NCBI GenBank assembly: GCA_964349515.1
Contig: CAYGHG010000132.1
Location: 1-6,521, forward strand
DNA from: CAYGHG01 sp964349515
Lineage (GTDB): Bacteria > Oederibacteriota > PGYV01 > CAYGHG01
Direction of reading: 5' to 3'
DNA length: 6,521 bases
The notes under the pieces were generated by a model. The model did no database searches. It was given only the letters and a program-made list of their open reading frames with translations, and was not told where the DNA came from. Numbering within the stretch: the stretch's first letter is position 1; each line of letters opens with the position of its first letter. The position numbers and the translations under genes are program-made. This document shows positions 1-5,490 of this stretch, piece by piece.

Positions 1-2395
1 TCTTAATGTGGCCCTTTGCATAGTCTTCAAGGAACTCATAACCCGGGTAAACTCCGCCGAGTTTCTCTCCGACGATGCCGAGCGAGGTGTCTTTCTGCGC
101 TCCGATCGCGGTGAAGACGATGTCATTTTCTTTCATGATCTTTGAGAACCTGACATCTTTTCCGACCTTGGTAGCCATGACGAATTTTACGCCGAGCTGT
201 TTGAACACCGAGAGCTCTTTGTCAAGCACGTCTTTAGGCAGCCTGTATTCCGGAATTCCGTAGCGCAGTATCCCGCCCGGTTTCTCGTGCTGGTCATAGA
301 TGGTCACGTCATGCCCCAGCCTGACAAGATAAAACGCAGCCGCAAGGCCGGAGGGCCCCGCGCCTATGATCGCCACATTTTTTCCGGTAGGCGCCATTTT
401 TTCCTTAACAAGCTGTTTGTATATGCTTTTTTCCTTGCCCATCTTGTACATCGTATCCGCAAGGTAGCGGTGTATCTCGCCTTGCGACACTGACTCGTCC
501 ACAGTTTCCCTGCGGCACTGCATCTTGCAGTGGAAGTAGCATATCCTGCCTACTGTGCCGGGTATCGGGTTGTCGCGCAGCGTCAGTTCAAATGCCTCTT
601 CAAGCCTGCCTTCTTTGAGGAGCTGCAGGTAGCCCGGTATGTTCATGTGCATCGGGCAGCTGTTCTCGCACAGAGCGAGGAAGAGGCTCTCGCAGACGCC
701 CGCGTCACAGCGTTTGTCGTTGATGTGCTCTTCGTATTCGTTTCTGAAATGTTTGAGTGTTGTTAAAACCGGGTTTGAGCTCGTCTGCCCCAGGCCGCAA
801 AGCGAAGAGTCCTTGATTACATACGCAAGCTTTTCAAGCGTATCAAGATCACGCAGTGTGCCTGTCCCTTTTGTAATTCTGTTCAGCATCTCAAGCATCT
901 GGGCAAGGCCTTCCCTGCAAGGGGTGCATTTACCGCAGGATTCCGAGTAGGTGAACTCTATGAAATACCTCGCGACGTCAACCATACAGTTGTCCTGGTC
1001 CATGACGACCATTCCGCCCGAGCCCATTATGGCGCCCAAAGATGCAAGGGATTCATAGTCAACAGGCGTTTCAAAATCGTTTACAGGGATGCAGCCGCCT
1101 GACGGCCCGCCTGTCTGGACAGCTTTGATTTTCTTCCTGTTGCCGGTGCCGCCGCCCATCGAATAAACGATGTCAAGCAGCCTTGTGCCGAGCGGAAGCT
1201 CAACAAGGCCGGTATTTTTAACCTTGCCGACAAGCGAGAATACCTTTGTGCCTGTGGATTTCTCGGTGCCTGTTTTTGTAAAGCTCTCGCCGCCCGCAAA
1301 AATGATTGCAGGCACATTTACCCAGGTTTCCACGTTGTTGATATTGGTGGGTTTGCCGTTTAAGCCCTTCTGTGCCGGGAACGGCGGCCTCGGTATGGGC
1401 CTGCCGGCTTTGCCTTCTACAGACGCGATAAGAGCCGTCTCTTCACCGCAGACAAAAGCGCCCGCTCCTTCTATTATTGATATGTCAAAACTGAAATTTG
1501 AGCCGAATATATTTTTCCCGAGCATTCCTGATGCCTTTGCGTCATTGATCGCTTTTTTCAGCCTCTCAACCGCGAGAGGATATTCAGCCCTGCAGTAGAT
1601 TATGCCTTCGTCAGCACCCATGACATAAGCTCCGATTGCCATGCCCTCTATCAGCGCGTGAGGGTCGCTTTCGATTTCATTCCTGTTCATATACGCGCCG
1701 GGGTCGCCCTCATCGGCGTTGCACACCACATATTTTTTGTCTGACTGAACTTTTTTCATTATGTCCCATTTTGTACCCGTCGGGAAACCGGCGCCGCCGC
1801 GGCCGCGGAGTTTTGATTTTTTCATCTCTTCAAGCACAGAGTCGGGGTTCATGTTTTTAACCGACTTGTACAGGGCCTGATATCCGCCGATTGCGGCGTA
1901 TTCTTCTATGCTCTCCGGGTCTATGAGCCCTGCATCGCGCAGGACTATTTTTTTCTGCCCCTTAAAGAAAGGTATTTCGTTCCACAGAGGTATTTCATCA
2001 AACCCTTTGCCGAACGACGCGGTTGAAGTTATGAAATCCCATTCTTCAATTTTGCAAAGCGCCTTTGTTACGGGGACTTCGCCTTTGAGCGCGTACTGTA
2101 CCAGTTTGGCCGCGTCTTTAGGCTGGACTTTATTAAGTATGACCAGCGGTTTGCCCGGGATGTATATGTTTACCAGGGTTTCTTCCGCGCAGAATCCGAA
2201 ACATCCGGTTCTTTTCACATAGATGTCGGCTTTTTTTGCTTTTACGGCTTTCTGAACAGCTTCAAAAACCCTGTCAGCGCCGTTTCCTATTCCGCAGGTT
2301 CCGAGGCCGACCGCGATAACCGGTTTTGAGGGGAATAATTTCTTTAAAGATTTGCCCTTCAGTTCGTTGAGTTTTTCGATGGAGTCTATAGCCAT
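1..2395 (-). CDS. NuoF/HydB-like flavin/Fe-S subunit fused to a GltD-type FAD/NAD(P) oxidoreductase domain (3' end beyond window)
   Basis: The frame is open from the ATG at 2395 to base 1 (798 codons), so the C-terminus is missing. Residues about 25-105 form a thioredoxin-like [2Fe-2S] domain with C34, C65 and C69. Residues about 150-555 are the NuoF core: FMN/NADH motifs GRGGAGFPTG (198-207), NADEGDPGAYMNR (226-238) and GAGAFVCGEETAL (310-322), MGSGG (457-461), and the [4Fe-4S] ligands C487, C490, C493 and C533. A GltD-like region follows: Cys at 563, 568, 576, 580 and 619, 623, 627, then a Rossmann FAD motif IIGAGPSG (676-683) and GIPEYRLP (713-720). By family this subunit takes electrons from, or gives them to, NAD(P)H through FMN and passes them along Fe-S clusters of a cytoplasmic bifurcating hydrogenase or formate dehydrogenase. 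Usual HydB proteins end in a ferredoxin domain; here GltD replaces it. The start overlaps the nuoE stop (TAATG), with AAAGGGG 8 nt upstream. The catalytic partner is not visible, so the exact complex is unknown. Confidence 0.93.
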   Translation of the reverse strand, partial: MAIDSIEKLNELKGKSLKKLFPSKPVIAVGLGTCGIGNGADRVFEAVQKAVKAKKADIYVKRTGCFGFCAEETLVNIYIPGKPLVILNKVQPKDAAKLVQYALKGEVPVTKALCKIEEWDFITSTASFGKGFDEIPLWNEIPFFKGQKKIVLRDAGLIDPESIEEYAAIGGYQALYKSVKNMNPDSVLEEMKKSKLRGRGGAGFPTGTKWDIMKKVQSDKKYVVCNADEGDPGAYMNRNEIESDPHALIEGMAIGAYVMGADEGIIYCRAEYPLAVERLKKAINDAKASGMLGKNIFGSNFSFDISIIEGAGAFVCGEETALIASVEGKAGRPIPRPPFPAQKGLNGKPTNINNVETWVNVPAIIFAGGESFTKTGTEKSTGTKVFSLVGKVKNTGLVELPLGTRLLDIVYSMGGGTGNRKKIKAVQTGGPSGGCIPVNDFETPVDYESLASLGAIMGSGGMVVMDQDNCMVDVARYFIEFTYSESCGKCTPCREGLAQMLEMLNRITKGTGTLRDLDTLEKLAYVIKDSSLCGLGQTSSNPVLTTLKHFRNEYEEHINDKRCDAGVCESLFLALCENSCPMHMNIPGYLQLLKEGRLEEAFELTLRDNPIPGTVGRICYFHCKMQCRRETVDESVSQGEIHRYLADTMYKMGKEKSIYKQLVKEKMAPTGKNVAIIGAGPSGLAAAFYLVRLGHDVTIYDQHEKPGGILRYGIPEYRLPKDVLDKELSVFKQLGVKFVMATKVGKDVRFSKIMKENDIVFTAIGAQKDTSLGIVGEKLGGVYPGYEFLEDYAKGHIK

Positions 2396-2934
2396 TATTT
2401 TTTCCCCTTTCTGCTTTTTCCGGTATTTGCGAGAAGATTATTAAGCATCGGCGAGGTTACGTTGCTGTATATCACACCGTCTATGGCGACCACAGGCGCA
2501 AGCGCGCACTGTCCGAAGCAGGCAACGGTCTGAATCGTGAATTTGTTATCCGGCGTGGTAAACGAAGGCTCGCCGCCTTCCATTTCCTTTACGCAGTTCA
2601 TTTTAACCGCTATTTCGTCCAGCAGCGATTTGGAGCCTTTTGTGTGACAGGCAGTACCGCGGCATACGGTGATTACGTGGTCCCCCTGCGGCTTAAGGTT
2701 GAAGAAAGAGTAAAAAGTAACAACGTTGAATATTCTGGAAAGCGGTACTGCTGTTTTCATTGAGATGTATTCAAGCACGTCTGACGGAAGAAATTTATGG
2801 CGGTTTATTTTCTGGGATTCTTCAAGAATTGTAAGCAGAGAGCCTTCCTTTCCTTTATTTGCGGCAATGATTTGGTCCAGTTTCTTCTTGTCTTCAGGCG
2901 GGATTTTCAGTTCTCTTGTTTCCGTTTTGGCCAT
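2395..2934 (-). CDS. nuoE: NuoE/HydC-like thioredoxin-fold [2Fe-2S] subunit
   Basis: This 179-residue protein has the size and layout of the 24-kDa NuoE/HndA/HydC family. An N-terminal helical part (about 10-75) includes a typical segment VPLSRIFNVVTFYSFF (about 63-78). A thioredoxin-like domain follows, with [2Fe-2S] ligands C91-x4-C96 and C139-x3-C143. In the family this subunit pairs with NuoF and holds the N1a-type cluster beside the FMN in the cytoplasm. The frame extends 20 codons further up to an ATG at 2994, but that ATG lies only two bases below the predicted -10 box and would precede the transcript start. The ATG at 2934 also has AGGAGA 6 nt upstream, so I chose 2934. Its stop TAA shares a base with the next gene's ATG, which indicates coupled translation with the NuoF/GltD protein. 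Whether it belongs to a hydrogenase, formate dehydrogenase or other complex cannot be told here; the symbol gives the family only. Confidence 0.93.
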   Translation of the reverse strand: MAKTETRELKIPPEDKKKLDQIIAANKGKEGSLLTILEESQKINRHKFLPSDVLEYISMKTAVPLSRIFNVVTFYSFFNLKPQGDHVITVCRGTACHTKGSKSLLDEIAVKMNCVKEMEGGEPSFTTPDNKFTIQTVACFGQCALAPVVAIDGVIYSNVTSPMLNNLLANTGKSRKGKK

Positions 2935-2940
2935 AGCTTT

Positions 2941-2946
2941 TCTCCT
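2941..2946 (-). promoter_or_regulatory. Ribosome binding site of the NuoE-like gene
   Basis: AGGAGA on the minus strand lies 6 nt before the ATG at 2934. It settles the start in favour of the shorter protein over the in-frame ATGs at 2994 and 2979. Confidence 0.8.
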
Positions 2947-2968
2947 TATGTTATTAAAGGCTTTTAAG

Positions 2969-2980
2969 CATGTAAACATG
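2969..2980. promoter_or_regulatory. Inverted repeat in the leader of the NuoE-like gene
   Basis: CATGT-TT-ACATG (minus-strand reading) is a perfect 5-bp inverted repeat with a 2-base centre. It sits about 10-20 nt downstream of the predicted transcription start and upstream of the ribosome binding site. The position fits a repressor operator, but no regulator family is recognised and a short palindrome may be chance. Confidence 0.25.
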
Positions 2981-2995
2981 GTTTCCAGTGACAAA

Positions 2996-3024
2996 ATTCT
3001 ATTTCATTAATCAATTTGTGTCAA
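2996..3024 (-). promoter_or_regulatory. Sigma70-type promoter for the nuoE-nuoF/gltD operon
   Basis: On the minus strand there is TTGACA (3024-3019), a 17-base spacer (3018-3002) and TAGAAT (3001-2996). The -35 box is a perfect consensus, the -10 box has five of six bases, and the spacing is optimal. Transcription would start near 2989, giving a leader of about 55 nt before the ATG at 2934. This implies that the NuoE/NuoF block has its own promoter and does not depend only on readthrough from the nfnAB block. Confidence 0.75.
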
Positions 3025-3040
3025 GTGTTAATTTTCACAA
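3023..3040. promoter_or_regulatory. Imperfect Rex-like operator overlapping the -35 box
   Basis: The plus strand has a full TTCACAA half-site (3034-3040) preceded at palindromic spacing by a degraded half containing GTG (3025-3027). Against TTGTGAA-N4-TTCACAA, ten of fourteen defined positions match. Rex is a known NADH/NAD+-sensing repressor of fermentative redox genes, so the setting fits, but the left half is poor and the call is tentative. Confidence 0.25.
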
Positions 3041-3050
3041 TGTTAATTTT
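3026..3050. repeat. Tandem 10-bp direct repeat upstream of the promoter
   Basis: TGTTAATTTT occurs at 3026-3035 and again at 3041-3050 (plus strand), a 15-bp period, directly behind the -35 box. Read on the minus strand it is AAAATTAACA twice. It could be a paired protein-binding site or simply AT-rich upstream DNA. It overlaps the Rex-like site and the stop codon of the open frame that ends at 3035. Confidence 0.4.
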
Positions 3051-3157
3051 TTTAGCGCCATTGCCACGTCAGATATGCGTTGGTGTTTTTTGCGCAATTC
3101 CTCCGACGCCCCCGGAGGGGCGTTTCGCCGGGCTCGCACCGGCTCATCGGGGAGGTT
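3035..3157 (-). CDS. Possible 3' end of an unrecognised gene cut by the assembly gap
   Basis: From the gap down to the TGA at 3035-3037 the minus strand is open for 40 codons. The peptide is charged and protein-like, starting NLPDEPVRARR and ending DVAMALKKLTL, with a likely helical stretch near its end. No start is visible because the N run interrupts it. I do not recognise the family. The frame runs through a GC-rich segment that folds into hairpins, so it may instead be a fortuitous open frame across a repeat. The gene, if real, would have to start within the gap or in the roughly 50 bases between the gap and the LacI-like stop, unless the gap hides more sequence. Confidence 0.25.
   Translation of the reverse strand, partial: NLPDEPVRARRNAPPGASEELRKKHQRISDVAMALKKLTL
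3100..3155. repeat. GC-rich hairpin element (potential three-way junction) beside the gap
   Basis: The stretch can form three stems. The outer stem is CCTCCGA (3100-3106) with TCGG-GG-AGG (3147-3155, two bulged G). Hairpin one is CGCCCC/GGGGCG (3107-3112 with 3117-3122, loop CGGA). Hairpin two is GCCGG/CCGGC (3127-3131 with 3139-3143, 7-base loop). It is a GC-rich island between AT-rich flanks and ends three bases before the N run, as expected of a multi-copy palindromic repeat that breaks assemblies. No T-run follows on either strand, so it is not a standard terminator. Copy number cannot be judged from one window. Confidence 0.45.
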
Positions 3158-3158
3158 A

Positions 3159-3168
3159 NNNNNNNNNN
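3159..3168. other. Assembly gap (10 N)
   Basis: Ten N residues mark a scaffold join of unknown true length. The LacI-like gene and the NuoE promoter region may therefore be further apart than drawn, and a gene or repeat copies may be missing. The 54 bases between the gap and the LacI-like stop (3169-3222) hold only weak AT-rich inverted repeats (for example CTTTA/TAAAG at 3175-3187). I see no convincing terminator for the nfn block there. Confidence 0.95.
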
Positions 3169-3222
3169 TTTTAACTTTAAAATAAAGGCTATTATGGGAT
3201 TACGGATGTGATATATTTCACC

Positions 3223-4056
3223 CTAAGCTGATTCGCGTACAATTAGTTCGGGTTTATAGAGTACTTTTTGAGGGGATTTTAGAATATCTTCCCTGCGTTC
3301 AGCGCAAAGCCTGTAAGCAGTAGCAGCCATTTCTTCGATAGGCTGCCTTATTGTAGTCATTTTGGGCCTGCTGGTGGATGCAGCTGCAATGTCGTCAAAC
3401 CCTATTATCGCGATATCTTCCGGGCATTTCACACATTTTTCCCTCAGCGATTTGACAGCCCCAAGCGCGCACATATCACCGGCCGCGCAGAATACAGCGT
3501 CGGGAATTATGGTTCCCGAGAGCATTGCGTGCATTTCATCCGAGCCTTCATTATAAGAATAACTGATTACTTCCCTGATATGCGCCTTGTCAATTTTAAT
3601 GGCTGACTCTGTAAGGGCTTTTAGAAAGCCTTCAAATCTCTGTTTGGAATTGTAACTTCCTTCCACATTAAGGCGCCCCGTAATTATGGCAGGTGTTTTT
3701 CTTCCGGTTTCGGCAAAACGCCTGCCGGCGAGATATCCGCCGGTAAAATTGTCAGGGGCAACCGTAGATACGCCGCGGGCTTCTTCATCTATCAGAACAA
3801 TCGGCACTCCTGCGGCGGTGTAAGAGCTGATGATTGCCTTATCAGGCGACACTGATATTCCGATAAGGCCGTTTAGTTTCAGCCTGGCAAGTGCATTAAG
3901 CAGTTTTTCTTTTTCGTTTTCTTCAACACCGGTGGTGGGAAGCCTTACCAGTTCGCAGGAGGCTCCCGCCGCTTTTTCCAGATAAGTATATACTGTTGAC
4001 GGAAAAGTGTGCGCAAAATTAGCGGCTGCAACGGCTATGGTTATTTTTTCAGCCAT
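3223..4056 (-). CDS. LacI/GalR-type ligand-binding domain protein lacking the DNA-binding domain
   Basis: The 277-residue protein matches the two-lobed periplasmic-binding-like effector domain of LacI/GalR regulators across its whole length. Visible are a first strand KITIAVAAANF (4-14), PIVLID (85-90), the lobe-linking D102-N103 with GGYLAGRRF, and the family's C-terminal pattern EDIAIIGFDDI (213-223), then P231 and TTIRQP (234-239). Full LacI proteins are about 330-340 residues with an N-terminal helix-turn-helix of about 60. Here the effector domain begins at residue 4, so that headpiece is absent. There is no signal peptide, so a cytoplasmic ligand-binding role is likely; the ligand is unknown. 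It starts one codon (CTA) after the nfnB stop, in the same frame, with no clear ribosome binding site, so expression probably depends on coupling to nfnB. The rest of the fold looks intact, so simple decay is not evident. Confidence 0.85.
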   Translation of the reverse strand: MAEKITIAVAAANFAHTFPSTVYTYLEKAAGASCELVRLPTTGVEENEKEKLLNALARLKLNGLIGISVSPDKAIISSYTAAGVPIVLIDEEARGVSTVAPDNFTGGYLAGRRFAETGRKTPAIITGRLNVEGSYNSKQRFEGFLKALTESAIKIDKAHIREVISYSYNEGSDEMHAMLSGTIIPDAVFCAAGDMCALGAVKSLREKCVKCPEDIAIIGFDDIAAASTSRPKMTTIRQPIEEMAATAYRLCAERREDILKSPQKVLYKPELIVRESA

Positions 4057-4059
4057 TAG

Positions 4060-5490
4060 TTATTCTAATGTCTTTAGATATTCGCTTATTGCTTTTGCGG
4101 CGTTTCTGCCGGCGCCCATTGCGGCAATTACAGTTGCAGAACCCGTGGTGATGTCTCCGCCCGCGAATACCCCGGGAATTGAAGTCGCGCCGGTCTTCTC
4201 ATCAACCTGTATGTTGCCCCATTTTGTGAGGGCCAGCCCCGGCACGTCTGAAGTCAGCAGTTTGTTTGCTTTTGTCCCGAGCGCGGGTATTACCGTATCC
4301 ACTTCAATCACAAATTCAGAATCAGGAACAGCTACAGGCTTGCGCCTTCCTGATGCATCAGGTTCGCCGAGCTCCATTTTTATGCATTTCATTCCTTTTA
4401 CCCAGCCGTTTTCATCGCCTAAAACCTCTACAGGGTTTGTCAGGAGGTTAAATATAATGCCCTCTTCGTGTGCGCGCTCTATTTCTTCCCTCCTGGCGGG
4501 CATTTCTGCCTCAGAGCGCCTGTAAACCACATATACATCTTCAACGCCCGGAAGCCTGCGGGCCCACCTTGCGGCATCCATTGCCACGTTGCCCGCTCCC
4601 ACTACGGCTATTTTCTTTCCAATTTTTACGGGGGTGTCATATTCCGGAAAGAGATAGCCCTTCATAGCGTTTATTCTTGTCAGGTATTCATTTGCAGAGT
4701 AAACGCCCTTCAGGTTCTCCCCCGGTATTCCGAGGAACATAGGTGTGCCCGCGCCAACGCCGATAAATACCGCTGCAAAGCCCATGTTTTTAAGGTCTTC
4801 AAGAGTGTAAGACTTTCCTATGACTACATTGGGTTTGAATTCCACACCCATTGCTTTCAGATACTCCACTTCCCTTTGAACTATAGCTTTGGGAAGCCTG
4901 AATTCGGGAATGCCGTAAATCAGGACTCCGCCTGCAATGTGCATCGCTTCAAATACCACGGGAGAGTAGCCCATTTTCACGAGGTCTCCCGACACGGTCA
5001 GCCCCGCGGGGCCTGCGCCGGCTATCGCTATTTTTACAGGATTGCCTTTTTTGTCTTTTATTTTTTCCGTTATTACCGGTTCAGTTTTTAAATTTGCCCC
5101 CTCCCAGTCAGCCGCAAAACGCTCAAGAGAGCCTATATTTATGGGGTTTTTGGTTTTCAGCATAATGCACTTTGCCTCGCACTGCTCTTCCTGAGGGCAT
5201 ACCCTGCCGCATACCGCGGGCAGGCTGTTGTCATTTTTAATGGTGGAAATAGCGCCTTTGAAATCCTTTACCGCGATTTGGCGGATAAATTCCTTTATGT
5301 TTATGTTTACGGGGCAGCCTTCTATGCACTTGGGGTCTTTGCACTGCAGGCAGCGGTCTGCCTCTGCAACCGCTTCCTCTTCGTTATATCCGAAAGGCAC
5401 TTCATTATAGTTCTTTATCCTTGCTTCAGGTTCCTGCTGCCTTACGGCTATTCTCGGCCTTTTTGCCTTTGGGATCTTATTTTCTTCCAT
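4060..5490 (-). CDS. nfnB: NfnB / glutamate synthase small subunit-like NADPH oxidoreductase
   Basis: This 476-residue protein has the full length and layout of the GltD/NfnB family. An N-terminal Fe-S region carries C47, C50, C55, C59 and C94, C98, C104, C108, which can hold two [4Fe-4S] clusters. E101/E102 lie where a glutamate ligand has been described in NfnB structures. An FAD Rossmann motif AGAGPAG (157-163) with GIPEFRLP (193-200) follows, then an NADP-binding motif VGAGNVAMDAARWARRL (297-313), and a C-terminal FAD contact GVFAGGDITTGSATV (440-454). With NfnA it forms the cytoplasmic NADH-dependent ferredoxin:NADP+ oxidoreductase, coupling reduced ferredoxin and NADH oxidation to NADP+ reduction, or the reverse. 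The ATG lies inside the end of nfnA (14-nt overlap) behind a strong AGGAGG. GltD alone is the alternative, but the adjacent nfnA and the absence of a large glutamate synthase subunit in view favour NfnB. Confidence 0.93.
   Translation of the reverse strand: MEENKIPKAKRPRIAVRQQEPEARIKNYNEVPFGYNEEEAVAEADRCLQCKDPKCIEGCPVNINIKEFIRQIAVKDFKGAISTIKNDNSLPAVCGRVCPQEEQCEAKCIMLKTKNPINIGSLERFAADWEGANLKTEPVITEKIKDKKGNPVKIAIAGAGPAGLTVSGDLVKMGYSPVVFEAMHIAGGVLIYGIPEFRLPKAIVQREVEYLKAMGVEFKPNVVIGKSYTLEDLKNMGFAAVFIGVGAGTPMFLGIPGENLKGVYSANEYLTRINAMKGYLFPEYDTPVKIGKKIAVVGAGNVAMDAARWARRLPGVEDVYVVYRRSEAEMPARREEIERAHEEGIIFNLLTNPVEVLGDENGWVKGMKCIKMELGEPDASGRRKPVAVPDSEFVIEVDTVIPALGTKANKLLTSDVPGLALTKWGNIQVDEKTGATSIPGVFAGGDITTGSATVIAAMGAGRNAAKAISEYLKTLE

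Noticed and set aside
1081..1598. Open frames on both strands within the NuoF-like gene (78 codons minus, 142 codons plus)
   Set aside because: The NuoF frame is continuous and carries all family motifs through this region; the others are shadows of its codon use.
2935..2994. N-terminal extension of the NuoE-like protein from the in-frame ATG at 2994
   Set aside because: That ATG lies two bases below the -10 box and would not be in the transcript; the ATG at 2934 has a good ribosome binding site.
3169..3222. Rho-independent terminator after the LacI-like gene
   Set aside because: Only weak AT-rich stems (GTGA/TCAC and CTTTA/TAAAG) are present, without a GC-rich stem and T-run.
4468..5091. 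207-codon plus-strand open frame opposite nfnB
   Set aside because: It lies wholly antisense to a clearly conserved nfnB with intact motifs; the protein has no recognisable domain and no initiation signal.
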